64,000 nt of DNA from Paraspadella gotoi (Eukaryota; Chaetognatha). Location of the stretch: positions 19,665,741 through 19,729,740 of the forward strand of contig CM119270.1 in the NCBI GenBank assembly GCA_051294375.1, given 5' to 3'. Positions 16,686 to 28,824 of this stretch are shown here, one piece after another (within the stretch, counting starts at the first letter, position 1; each line of letters starts with the position of its first letter). The notes beneath the pieces were generated by a model. It ran no database searches and had not been told where the DNA came from. It saw nothing but the letters and a program-made list of their open reading frames with translations. The position numbers and the translations under genes were made by a program.

Positions 16686-17341
16686 ATTTTTTTCCCTTCG
16701 AGGATGGGAATCGCCCTCAACTTCACCCAAACTTCGGCGCCGGCGGAAACTAAACTCGGTGATTGCCGGGATTCGAACGGGAACTTTCTCGCCCCCTCAC
16801 TCCCTCCACAGCTACGACAATTCTCCCGAGCCGACGAGGCGTTCCACCCCAGAAGCACCGTCGATCCCGCTTTCCGCCCTGCCCACTTTCCGATCATCCT
16901 CACCCGAAGCCCCCCCCGGCCCCCTCGCCCTCGATCCTCTTTCCGCCGCAGCCGCCCTTTCGCCGCAAGCCACTTGCAGCGCCGCCTTCTTCCTCCCACC
17001 GTCGTTCCCCGGCGCCTTCAGATCCTCCAGCGAACGACAGAAGCCGCGATTTCTCGACGACCGGCCGGAGGATAAGCCGGAACCGGCGATTGCGCGCCGT
17101 GCGGGAAGCACCGAGGAAAGGGCGCCGAGCCGGGAGCGGCGAGAAACAACGCTGGAATCAAAGCGCGAAGAAAGGGCTCGACCAGAATGGAACCGCCGGG
17201 AAAAGAGCCCCGGTTCCGTTTAAATTTCTGGCGTTCAAAGCGCCGAAAGAAAAACCCGTGGCGCCGAAATCAGAGAAAGAGAATGGGAATTGATGACGCC
17301 GCTTGGGAGTCGGAGAAAGTCATCTTCAGTTGATGAGGAGG
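16686..17341 (+). pseudogene. Proline-rich protein exon, copy 1, frame broken
   Basis: This segment is nearly identical to the open exon at 31186-31808: acceptor ATTTCAG just upstream, a GAGGATGGGAATCG start region, and donor GG|GTAAGT at 17342. Several one-base insertions (for example GATGGGAATCG instead of GATGGAATCG) throw it through all three frames, so no single frame spans it. Base composition is GC-rich like copy 2. Because neighbouring non-coding DNA shows the same indel noise, sequencing error or an uncorrected haplotype explains this better than true pseudogenisation. Confidence 0.5.
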
Positions 17342-17350
17342 GTAAGTTAG

Positions 17351-17439
<89 letters not shown>

Positions 17440-17487
17440 CTTCTCTCTCTCACTGTTTTTAATACAATTACCTTTGATTTTTTTCAG

Positions 17488-17559
17488 AAAAACAAACTTT
17501 CTGCTAGCATCATCACTTACATCAACACAGAGCTGGAATTCTCAAAATTTCTTCAAACG
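17488..17559 (+). CDS. Short downstream exon of the proline-rich gene, copy 1
   Basis: It lies after TTTTTTTCAG and ends at ACG|GTAACT. It matches the 71-bp exon at 32061-32131 in copy 2, with an extra T (CTGCTAGC) and other indels. A CT-rich intron of about 145 bp separates it from the preceding exon. Confidence 0.35.
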
Positions 17560-18001
17560 GTAACTATGAATTTTAAAATATTCTGTAGAAATATTAAAAT
17601 ATTTAATGACTTAAAAAACTAAGACAATTGTACAATGTACATTTGCGTCGATAAGTTGAGTGTTAATCTCACGCGTCTTGTTTCATATTCTTCGTTGCAA
17701 TTATTTTTTTTTCTTTCGATCACGTAACCATCTCGGTTTTTCCTTTCACGTGATCAAATCTTTGGTTGATTCGAGCCCCGGGCTGCTCTGTCGCGGTCTG
17801 TCTGTCTTTCTGTTTTGTCTGTCAGTCAGATTGCTTAAAAAAATGTAAAATTGTCAAAAGGTGCGTTGACCTAATTAGTATTTATATTTTATTGGATTGA
17901 ATACGGATCGTGCAAAGGCCGCATCTACAAGAGACAGACGAGAGAAAGATGAGAGAAGAGAGAATGAGCGAGAGAGCACGAGAGGAGATGAGAGAGAGAG
18001 A

Positions 18002-18046
<45 letters not shown>

Positions 18047-18364
18047 TCTGTCTGTGTATGGAGAGGGAGGGAGGGCCATTTAGCGCGCAAACGGTCACGC
18101 CTCAAGTTCACATCGTCTTCTCCCTCAAAATTGTTCCTTTTTTTCGAGGACGGACGTTAGGGTCAGGAGAGGTGGAGACGAAAGAGGGAGAGGGAGAGAG
18201 AGATGGAGACTGAGAGAGAAAAGAGACAGAGAGACGGATGTGAGCAGGAAAGGACAGAGGACAGAGACAGAGACAGAGACAGAGACAAAGAGAGGGAAAG
18301 AGTTCTTTCATCCTCGTTTTGGCCAATCAAGGTTACATGGAAAAGGAGATCGTTTGAGCCGTTT

Positions 18365-18775
18365 GGAGAAAGATGATTGATGTGAAATGAGTGATTATGT
18401 TGATTGAGTTATTACGTGATTTACTGAGTGACTTGATGATAAGTGACTTTGATGTGATTGAGTGATTATGTGATTACTGGTGATTGAGTGATTGAGTTAT
18501 TATGTGATTTACTTGATGTGATTTGAGTGATTGAGTTATTATTGATTTACTGAGTGATTGGAGTTGATTTGAAGTGATTATTGTGATTACTGAGTTGATG
18601 AGTTATTGAGTTATTTATGTGATTTACTGAGTGATTTGAGTATTTGAGTGATTATGTGATTTACTGAGTGATTGAGTGATTGAGTTATTTAGTGATTTTA
18701 CTGAGTGATTGAGTGATTGAGTGATTATGTGATTTACTGAGTGATTGAGTGATGAGTTAATGACGTGATTGAAAC
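18365..18775. repeat. TGATTGAG-type minisatellite
   Basis: Imperfect repeats built on the octamer GTGATTGA, with a recurring GAGTGATTATGTGATTTACT block. The same array in copy 2 (about 32860-33200) contains a 188-N gap. Unit spacing is irregular because of indels. No coding potential. Confidence 0.85.
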
Positions 18776-20086
18776 ATTTGATCGATTAAATAATATAGAG
18801 ATTTGGGCCGAAGGACGAATCAAATTATCGTGTATGGGAAGCGAAAAAGTTAAATTTATCCTAAATATCAAATACGATGGTTGGATTTAATTAGTATGAA
18901 GAGAGAAAAAAATTATTTAGAATTTTTAGAGCTCGATAATCATTAAACTTCATGATTTTAATAAAAAAATAGCTCATTAATAATTTCTCAGAGTTAGCCT
19001 CGGAATTAAATACATTTTTGTTCTTGGAAATCGAGACTTAATGTCTCATATCAGAAATAGAACCAGGACATTCGAGAGCATTTGACCAATCTCCATCAAA
19101 CCGAAACGATTGGGAAATCGAAAAGAGCTTGGAGCCTCGACTCCAAGATTTCCTTTATTACTCTCTTCCTCGCCCTCTTTTCTCAACGTTCTTTTATTAA
19201 TTTTTTTCTTTTTAACCCATTATCCCTTCTATACTTCTCTCACTTTCCTCTTTTCCTTCTTTACTCTCTCTTCTCTTCTTATTTCCTATCTTAATATCCG
19301 CTCGTGATTTGGACGATGTATAAGCGCCGTCGCCTTTCGTGGGTGAAGAGCGATGATTGGGTCGAGTCGATGTGGAGGTGAGTGAAGCTAGGTTATAGTT
19401 ACTTGATGAGAGCGAGGGTTGGGTAAGGCGGGAGAGATCGAAGCAAGTGAGGGCCGGGCCCGTGGTAATGGACGCCGCCGGGTCGGAAAGCGAATATGCA
19501 AAATGAATTGGCGTTTCTCTTTGGCGGCCGCGGAGGAGACCCCGAGTTCGAAAACGCGGGGTGGACGAAGAGAGAGAGAGAGACGAGAGAGAGATGAGAA
19601 AAGAGGAGAGAGAGACGATGAGAGAGAGAGAGAGAGAGAAGAGAGAGAGAGTGAGAGAGAGAAAAGAGAGAGAAGGATAGGGTTTCTAAGGGGCGTCGAT
19701 TAGTCCTTTGTTGTTGTTGTTTTGTCGACGGAGGCCGGACTTTCCCTTGGAGGGAAGAGAGAGGAGGAGGGAGGCGCCCGCGTCGGGCCGCCTGGAGCAA
19801 GGCTATGAGCTTCGTTGACCCCGGAGTGACCCGATTGGCACGGCCTGGGGTCTTTTATGTCCATCGGAAAAGGGGATTGCCTTGAAAGGATTGCGGATTC
19901 AGAAAATGAACTCTATTCATTATCATCATCGGCTGTTTTTTTTATCTTCAAAAACTTTTATACCGACGTTACTAACATCGAATGTTCTATAATTTCATTA
20001 TTTCAGTATTCATATCTCATATTACCGCAAAAACTGAAATTCTCTTGATCAAATCAAATCCCTCTCGCTCTCATCTTCTCTCTCTC

Positions 20087-20117
<31 letters not shown>

Positions 20118-20125
20118 GCTCTCTC

Positions 20126-20175
<50 letters not shown>

Positions 20176-20829
20176 GATTAACCCATATGAGATGCGTAAA
20201 AAATACAAACTTCGTTGTCATCCACCTTAAATTTCTCGCAACCCAAAGATTTTAAGCTTACCACAGCCAAACTAACTATCTGCCGCCACCGTACGATTTA
20301 CCCACAGCTGCTTCGAGGAATGATTTACCCACAGTCGCCGCCGGCCTACGATTTTACCCCACTGCTTTTGCAGTTGGGAAAAAAAATCGCGAATCGATTC
20401 CCCAGAGGATTTTTCGTTTTTTGCGCGGGGCGCGGGGGCGGTGGGTTTAGGGGGAGGGTGAGGTTAGGGAGGAGAGAGAGAGAAAGCGGGGAACGGGCAG
20501 AAAGTGAAGCCGATAGAAAACTGCGCGCGTTTTGAAAAATGCTTTTGGTAAGGAATGTGTCCCAGCGGAAAGATGCGCGTTTGCGACCGACTGCAGGTGT
20601 TCATCGAAAAAAAAATTGTCATTGGTTAGGATTTGAACATGGCAAACATATTTTAAATCTGTTAGAAAGGTACGGGTTACTGCCAGTTAATATTATTATT
20701 TCAAACTACTATTGTTATTAATTTTTTTTAAAACAAGTGGGACTTTGGCCGAATTTTGCAGTTTACCAATACCGCCGATTATTTCTTTGTGATGTGAACT
20801 TTTTCTGATAGATACACTTGTGATATCAA

Positions 20830-21060
20830 CGATTTTACTTTTTCGTGATAAAGACTTCCTTTTGTGAGAGAGTGATTGTACTTTTTTTGATAAAGACTTT
20901 CTTTTGTGAAAGAGTGATTGTACTTTTGTGATAAAGACTTCCTTTTGTTGAGAGAAAGCGATTTGTACTTTTGTGATAAAAGACTTCCTTTGTGAGATAG
21001 CGATCGGTATTTTGTTGATTAAAGACTTCCTTTGGAGATAGCGATTGTACTTCAGTGACA
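20830..21060. repeat. Minisatellite of about 41 bp, copy 1
   Basis: About five units, each containing GATTGTACTTTTGTGATAAA, then GACTTCCTTTTGTGAGAGAG and C. Units vary by indels here but are very regular in copy 2 (35275-35500). The unit length is not a multiple of three, so the open frame across it is fortuitous. Confidence 0.85.
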
Positions 21061-22299
21061 CAGCGCCTGCGAGGGTTTCACGCGTCGACGATCGGAGAGA
21101 GAAAATTACGAGACGGCGGGTCGCGGTCGTCTTGTTGTGTTGTCGTTGTTGTTTTTTAAAGTCATCGTCGTTGTCGTTCGTCGTTTTAGATTTGACCGAG
21201 GGAAAGATTTAACATTTTAAGCGCACCATCTCCCATATATCATCAATCCTTATTGTTATTTTGATGTCAACGAGTAGATCAGCGAAAAAACTCACTCATC
21301 ACGTCGTCGTCGTTCATTGTTCGTCGGTCGTCGTTAAGAAATCACACCTCACCAGTTTCACTTTCAAGCGTCAATGTTTCACTGTCGTCGCGGTTTTTGT
21401 AATCAATGTCATCGCGTCGTCGGCTGTCATAGCTTCTATCATTTTCCTAACCTCCCCTTCCACCTTTACCCCTTTTCTCTTTTTCCACTGATATTCCCTT
21501 CCCTTTCCTCCTCCCTTTCTCCCCCCACTCCTCTTCCTCTCCCTTCTCTTCCCTCTCCCTCTCTCCCCCTCCCTCCCCCTTTCTCCCCCCGCCCCCCTTC
21601 TAGCACCCGACGAGGGGGGAGAAACCAATTTCTGGCACCAAAAGGACTCCGACGTCTTTTGTCATGGAAATTGTTTTTTTTTCTTGGATCCTGGTTGAGT
21701 GCGAAGCGCCCGTCCTGTCGTGAGACGACGAGACTAGAAAAAAACCCGATGCTCTTTTTTTTTCACTCAGTGTGCGCGCGAATTTTTTTTCTTTACTAGA
21801 TGGCGCATTTTCGGTGGAAAGGCAGAGCCAGATATTTTTTCGTAAACGCTGTATAGTTATTGTTTATTACATTACATATTATATATAAATATATATCATT
21901 AAATATATCATTTAATATATTGCAATATTCATATGAGTTTCATTAAGGTTCATGTTGGCTTTGTTAAATTATGTCAGTAAGGAATTTCTGTTTTCAAGGA
22001 TTGCCTTAGGAAAAACTGTTCTCCTAACATTTTTAATTAAAATTATCCCAAAACGAAAAAAAAAGCAAAACTTTTTATAGCTTTAGTAAAAATTTTTTTG
22101 TCTCTGGCAAAGAAAAAAAAAATTTCAATGTTTCCCGCGATTTTTTTTTCAAGATTTTTTTTACCAGAAAATCTCTTTAACTTTTCGCGGTTTTTTAATC
22201 CCCGTCTTTCATTCAAAAATTCATCTTTTGTTCATCTCATCGTAACTTTTTTAAGGTTTTTTATCTTTTCTTCGCGGACGACGGAAAAAATACGGGAAA

Positions 22300-22345
22300 A
22301 AAGTTAACTAAAAAACTAAAAAACTAAAAACTAAAAACTAAAATA
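22300..22345. repeat. AACTAAA heptamer repeat, short allele
   Basis: A few units of AAAAACT with indels. The same site in copy 2 (36694-36790) has about a dozen clean units, so this array differs in length between copies. Confidence 0.8.
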
Positions 22346-23529
22346 AAAACTGAAGACATTTTGAACCATGGATATAGTATAAAAATTATAAAGAATTATA
22401 AGATTTGGTTGATTTTGGCACACGCCAAGTTTTATTTACAAAAATTAGTAAATATCGGAAAGCAGCAAGCGATGAAAAGACTCTGTCTCTATCTCTGTCT
22501 CTATCTCAAGAGATGACGACTCTTGTCTCTTATCTTGGACAGATTTATAATTAATTACTTTTCAATTCGGCGGAGAAGGAAATGTATCCACGACGGGTAT
22601 GAGATTATTTTTATCAAGCCATGACCGGCAAAGCCGGTTCAGGCTTGATATTCATTCGGGTGAGCTTCTTTTGAACGTAGTCGTCGTCCGTTTCGTCCGT
22701 GTCCGTACGCTGTTTTTCCATAATAAAAACTACTACGCTTTATAGGTTGGCTGTGACTTACCGTTTTTTTAAAATAAAAATTATTATGAATTTATGATTA
22801 AAGTTTTACAAAAGTGTGATTCCATAGTAAGTTAAAAATTTAGATATGCTTTCTCATCTTGAAATAGCTTTGATATTTTCTTATTACATTTGGATTTAAG
22901 TATTTTTTGTTTGAATTTCCACTTCATTATAATTTACTGCCAATATGCCAAATAAGCATTTATATTTACTCATTTATTTTTTCATATCCAAATTAGTATA
23001 TAGAAATGCCTTTAAATCTAATTTACATATTGCCAGATATAATTATTGAAGAGAAATTCAAAAAATTTATTTTAAATCTCTATTTTAATAAAAAATGCGA
23101 AACTCAAAAGTTAACTTTTTAATGAGGAAGCATATCTAATTTAATACAATAAAAAATAAAATCTTTTACAAAGCTGCGATTGGAAAAAATTGGAAAAAAT
23201 TTCAAATTGTAAACCATTGTAACATTTTTTTGCCTTTCTTTTATTTATTTTATTCTTTTTATTTCAGAAAAAACGAGTTCAGTTTCTTGCACTGACTGTA
23301 CAGCGGCCTTCAAGCAGCTGTCCAGCTTTGTCTCTCTTTCTCTCTCTTTCTCTCTCTCTCTTTCTTTCTCTTTCTGTCTTCTTTCTTCTCTTTTCGATCT
23401 TTTGCCTGTTCGTTCTTTTTGAAAAATTATTGATTATGTTTTTCTTTCTTTTATGTATATACTCTCTTTTCGTTGTTTTGAGGTATTAGGAAAACAGTTT
23501 TGTTGACACACGATTTATTTGACACAATT

Positions 23530-23590
23530 TTTTAGTACAGACATGTTTCGGCTCTTTTCATCTAGAGCCTTCATCAGTGTTTGAACAATC
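23530..23590 (-). ncRNA. Hammerhead ribozyme, type I, minus strand
   Basis: On the minus strand: ACA (stem I), CTGATGA (23577-23571), A, then GGCTCT-loop-AGAGCC with the halves written as AGAGCC 23564-23569 and GGCTCT 23550-23555 on the plus strand (6-bp stem II). GAAA follows (23549-23546), then CATG (23545-23542; a minimal, self-complementary stem III), then TC and TGT, which pairs with the 5' ACA. All invariant core bases (CUGAUGA, GAAA, UH) are present. Predicted cleavage is after the C at 23540. Such short stem III forms are thought to work best as dimers. Activity is inferred, not shown. Confidence 0.7.
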
Positions 23591-23875
23591 AATATTTTGT
23601 CTCTGTTGAAGTAAGTTTTTGATAGAGAGAAAGAGGGAGAGAGAGAGAGAGAAAAATTGAGGGAGAATTCCAAACAAAGAATAGGTAAGGGACAGTGGTC
23701 AGAGATGTGAGGACAGCTGAAGGTGAGGAGAGGGAAGAAGTAAGTCTTTTGAAAAATGAAATGAAGTGGGAGAGAGAGAGATGAAGAGCAAAGCAAAAAC
23801 TTACTTCAACAGAGACAAAATATTGATTGTCAAACCACTGATGAAGGCTCTAAAATGAAAAGAGCACGAAACATG
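23542..23875. mobile_element. Hammerhead-ribozyme-bearing inverted-repeat element
   Basis: Arms of about 78 bp (23542-23620 and about 23795-23875) are reverse complements. From the inside outward each carries TTACTTCAACAGAGAC, then ATATTGATTGT, then CTGATGA, a stem-II hairpin, GAAA and CATG. The centre is a GA-rich, unremarkable stretch of about 175 bp. The right end stops at CATG, which is where a type I hammerhead would cut. Family knowledge: Penelope-like elements and animal retrozymes carry such motifs. I infer a small non-autonomous relative; no reverse transcriptase is present. Confidence 0.65.
23838..23875 (+). ncRNA. Hammerhead core, plus strand, truncated at the cleavage point
   Basis: CTGATGA (23838-23844), GGCTCT (23846-23851), AGAGC (23861-23865), then AC and GAAA (23868-23871), then CATG. 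The other copy (43233-43268) has the uninterrupted AGAGCC-GAAA-CATG, so the extra base here may be an error. After CATG the sequence is GTTTTTC, not UH plus a stem-I strand, so this half alone cannot self-cleave. Confidence 0.6.
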
Positions 23876-24804
23876 GTTTTTCTTTCTTAAAAACTTTATT
23901 CGGGGCTTTTTTTCTTCAATACAAAATCCCCAAATTTACATTCCGAGATTTTTCGTGGATACATTTTTAAAAAAGTGAAGGAATAACTTATATTGGACAT
24001 GCATTGTCAACATATAAATCAAGCTAATGTGACTTATTATATATGGCAGCACTTTCGCCAAACAATATTGCATTAAAATTTTAAAAAAAATAAATTTTGT
24101 AATTTATTTATATATTTGTAACTTTGAAACGGGTTGGCCACTATTGGCAAATTAATATCTTAAAATAGGAGTTGATAAGATAGATATTTAGTCAAATTAA
24201 ACATTACTTTTGTTAATTCTGATTAATTTATTTACTATTATTTAAATTTTATAAATATTTTTTAGTGTATATAATATTAATCATTTTATCTTTTTTTTTA
24301 AATATAATTATGAGTTGTGATAACTTATTTATAAATTAAATTAAATATGCAAATATAAAATTTTGACCTCCGATCTGGGTTTCTTCCTAAAAAAAGACAA
24401 TCAAAAATATTCATTCAAGATTAAAATTTTTTAAAAATGAGGAAATAAAATTTTTTTTGATTAAGTAAAAAAAAAATATTTTGTAAGTCAAAAAATAAAT
24501 CATAAGGGGGGTTCCGGGTTTAAACTGAGGGTAAATTTTTCCAAAAAATATATATTTTTGTTAATAGAATATAATTTTTGGTCATTTATTATTGAAATAA
24601 ATTTTTTTTCTTCTGAATAGGGGTAGCCCCTCTTCAATGGAGGTTGAATCAAAAATTTAGTATGGGAAACAATGCTCAAACGAAAATTTATGCATTTTAA
24701 GTATACTTCAATGTACAAAAAGTTCTTATTATGGCCTCTATACCCAAATATTTATTTTGTTAATATTTTTTTATAGAAAGGAAAGAGTTTCGTCCCTACT
24801 CATA

Positions 24805-24883
24805 TTTTCGTCGCGAAAATGAGTTCAGCTCTGCAGCGGCGCGTCAGCGCGTTCCAGCGGGGCGTCCAGCTTCTCTCTCTCTC

Positions 24884-24940
<57 letters not shown>

Positions 24941-25030
24941 CCTTCTAAAAACTTTTATTTATCGCCATTTATTCGCCGCCTTTTTCTCAATACAAAATCC
25001 CAAATTTTACATCGAGATTTTCGTAGATTT
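24805..25030. repeat. Diverged paralogue of the ribozyme element's flanks, without the element
   Basis: AGTTCAG...GCGTCCAGCTT, a CT tract, then CTAAAAACTTTTATT, CTCAATACAAAATCCC and ATCGAGATTTTCGT. The same order occurs at 23277-23340 and 23888-23960. There the CT tract is followed by extra DNA that includes the hammerhead element. An ATG at 24819 opens a frame (MSSALQRRVSAFQRG...) that runs into CT-encoded Ser-Leu, so coding is unsupported. Confidence 0.5.
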
Positions 25031-25699
25031 TTTCTTGGGGTGTGCATCGTTCTAAACTACTTAGTATTTTTAAATTAAATTTGCGCTACCGATCGACAGG
25101 AAATTAAAAATATTATCTACATGCAAAATTTTATCAAATCGGATAATTCGTTCAAAAGTTATGCCAGATAAACGATCGCCGAAAATCGCGCTTCGAAACC
25201 GATCAACTTTCGTTTAAAATCGAACTCGTTTTGATCCAACAAAGATTCTACTACGCGTAGTTTTAAGCTTTTTAAACTGGGCGAATCCGCTTTAGGCGCG
25301 ACCGGGGCCTCGTAGGCGGTAATCTAAAAGAAAAAACGTCAAAGAAGGGGAAATTAGGACAATTAAAAAAATAATTATTACAGAAAGGAAAGACCAATTC
25401 ATAAAAAAACCCAAAACTAAAGTTATCTTGTACTTAAATTTAGAATTATTCTGCCTTTATAAACGAATGAAGAAGACGGCGGACCAGCCACGAAATATTT
25501 ATACCATTTTTTAATTTACTTGAAAAACAAAAATCGCAAAAAAATCATGTAGTATTGTAGAGAATATGGCCCCTTTCCCCCTTATTTATTTTGTTTGCCT
25601 TTGTTTTACCGTTTTCTGCCGTTTAGATTTCGCTTTTCTTTTCTTTAGGAGATTTACTCCTCTTTCTTTTTTACCAGGGATATTCTAGGCCCATTAGTA

Positions 25700-25925
25700 C
25701 TTATGACTTTTCCCTCCGGTCATCAACTGCCTTCTAGTAACTCGATCACACCCAGTGACAATACCCACGGCCGGTACGGGCTCACGTCGCCGACTTACGG
25801 CCGCGAACCGGCCGACTTCCGTCATCACGGCGATCGACGTCTTCGAAGCCACGCGCAACGGCGTCAGACGCGGCCACGATCCATTTCCGGGAATCGTCTT
25901 GCCGGGGGGCGGAGGAGGACTACTA
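25700..25925 (+). other. GC-rich island, possible exon remnant
   Basis: About 220 bp of CpG-rich sequence (CCGGTACGGGCTCACGTCGC and similar) lies inside strongly AT-rich DNA. Two overlapping frames are open (one encodes ...SGHQLPSSNSITPSDNTHG..., another ...DVFEATRNGVRRGHD...). Neither resembles a family I recognise and there are no clear splice signals. The rest of 25031-27720 is AT-rich with nothing recognisable. Confidence 0.25.
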
Positions 25926-28274
25926 TTTATATTTCATTTATAAAAAATTATATTCTTAATTTACATTTTCGTTACAAAAATAAAAATGACTAACTAGACC
26001 AAAAACTAAATGATTAAATAGTATATTAAATAGCTAAATTAATAAAAGCGGGGTGTGGACGCTAAAATAACAGGGGATTTATCCAAAACCAAACATTCAT
26101 TAGGATACTATTATAATGAAGAACATATACAAACGCCCGATTTCATCTTTAAATTCGGATTTATTATTTGTTTTTTTTAATCATTAAAGACTAAATCGGT
26201 ATGTTTAAAATATGATTCGGTAATGGCGCAAGGTGAGTGATTATAAGTTACGTGAATAGGCTTTGAGAGCTAAGGTAAATAAACTTAAGGGTTTACAGTT
26301 AGGGTTAAGGACTAGGTCAAAAGATTTAGATGAAAAGTTAAGGGCATTGGGCTTATATAAATTTAATTTTACTTTAAATTTTAAGGAATAAAATTAAATT
26401 TTTACGATAAAAAACCCAAAATTTGTAGCCTTATGTAAAAATGACATACAAATATATTTAATTTTTTTTTATTAATAAAGAATATTAATATTTATGAAAT
26501 TGGTACAACCAATATAAAATTATCCATTCATTTACTAAATTAAGAAAGCAGGTTGTTGACAACTAAAAAGACAAAGGATCAACGATTATATAAAAAAAAA
26601 AATATTAAAAAAAAAAATAACTTATTATGTTAACTTTTAATCTTAGTAATTAAGGTAACCTAATATTATTAAAATAAATTTAGCGTTAAATATTAATGTT
26701 AAAATTAAATAACTGGAATACAAGAACAGAAATTTGGCATTTATGCAAAATTAAAATTACATAATAAAATTTTATGATTCAAAGGCCCTGTAATTTTACC
26801 AGCTTAGAGATGCCGATCGTTCCAGTCAAAATTTTTAAAATAACTATTTAATACCCGGGACGTATTGAAAATCTGTTTGGAAGAAAGAAAGAAAAACATG
26901 GTCCAAAACTTCATTCTCTGAATTAAAAATCTATCTAACTAGCTATTTTACATGTTTTAACCCGGCCATCTCCCACACTAAGGTATGATATAATAGATAA
27001 ATATAAGTAAATAATGAAATAATATTTTTTTAAATCATATAATCATTCCAGTCACAATTTAATATAATTAATTAGATTAATTAATTAATTAATTATATTT
27101 GATGTTTAGTATAATTAACCATATTTTGGATCGACCAAAACATTTTGATTGACAAAAACATTGGATACGACGAAAAAAACCCAAGTTGCATTTATAATTT
27201 ATACATTATATTATGCAAACCTATATTATAATCATAAAAGTCATGCCAACTTAAAAAATTTTGAATAAACAAAGAACATTTGAAATAGAAAAACACTTTT
27301 TGATATCATATCAAGTGTATATAATTGATGTAACATTATATATAGAACTAGTTAGTTACTATCAAAGTCATATCCTTTAGATACAAGTTTGAAAAAGAAA
27401 TCCACTCAGTTGAGGGCAATATAGAAGAGAAGGAGATTGAGAATTTGCAGAGAAATAAGATTTCAAGATAATTTCACCTGATGCAAAAAATTTCAAACCT
27501 AATCATCTGATTTCCTCTCACAAGCAGTCAGTTCTCCTCTCTCTCTCTCTCTTTCACATTTACAAACGCCGGTCTCTCTCTTTTTTCCCCCTTTACATTT
27601 CCTTTTACAAGTATATATTTAATCTATTATTTTAAATGATTAATCTAAAATACCTTAAGTTGTTTCTCAAACGAACTTATATAAATATTTAATCACATGC
27701 TTCCAAAAAATTACATTTCATCTCTCTCTTTTCCCGCCTTTTTTTCTCTCCCCCATCGAGAGAACGGATTCCACTGATGGATGATAATTCAGTTCCATTC
27801 GATTCGCGCTGACATCAGACGAGACCTCTCTCNNNNNNNNNNNNNNNNNNNNNNNNNNNNNNNNNNNNNNNNNNNNNNNNNNNNNNNNNNNNNNNNNNNN
27901 NNNNNNNNNNNNNNNNNNNNNNNNNNNNNNNNNNNNNNNNNNNNNNNNNNNNNNNNNNNNNNNNNNNNNNNNNTGTTTCTCTCTTGCTTTTCTTCTTTCT
28001 CACCTTTGGTAGTTTTTTTGTTGTAATTTTTCATTACTGTCTATTTTTCTGTCGTTTTCTCGCCTTCTCTATCTATTTTTTTTTAATTTCCTGTCTACTT
28101 TCTGTCCTCTTAGTGTATGTATTTTTTTAAGTAACCTTGTCTATCCGTCTGTTAGTTGCTTTCTTAGTATTTATTTTTATTTATCTTTATGTATTTTTTT
28201 TCCTTTTTATTGATTTCCTCTCACTCTTTCCTCTCTTGCTTTTTCTCTTCTTTCTTTCTGTCTCTCTCTCCCTC

Positions 28275-28283
28275 CCCCTTTCT

Positions 28284-28380
<97 letters not shown>
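28275..28380. repeat. (CT)n microsatellite of about 105 bp
   Basis: A CT run that ends in TTGATTGACAATA, followed by a conserved block with the ATGGCGCCAT palindrome. The block after it is present three times in the window (about 9202, 13812 and 28381). Confidence 0.95.
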
Positions 28381-28381
<1 letters not shown>

Positions 28382-28762
28382 ATTGACAATATCACCCATC
28401 TCGCTAATGCGCCTCGATTGTTCGAGTGACGTTAGCAATGTCCGCCTAATGGCGCCATCTATGAAAAGCCAGCGGAAAATGACGGCGAAGAAAGGTTTTT
28501 TGTAATGATTATGAATCTCGGTCGGAGCCTGCTATATTTAAATTGTTTGAATACGTTGGTTAAACTTAAACTAAAGCTAAAACTAAAATACGGTGCACTT
28601 GAGAACGTAAAAATAAAAATTCTTGTGAAACTTATATTAAATATTACAAATAATCATAAATAAATGAGAAAAAAGAATCAGTATGCTAATTTAAGTCATG
28701 CTCGATGAACGGAAAGCATGTTATTGACCTCGTTCTTTCCTCTCTCTCTCTCTCTCTCTTCT

Positions 28763-28824
<62 letters not shown>

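Noticed and set aside
20830-21060. Regular repeats that might suggest a CRISPR array
   Set aside because: Units are contiguous with no unique spacers, in a eukaryotic setting; it is a minisatellite.
25070-25330. ATCAAATCGGATAATTCGTTC-like stretch, similar in feel to arthropod transposon sequence
   Set aside because: Impression only; no open frame or repeat partner in the window.
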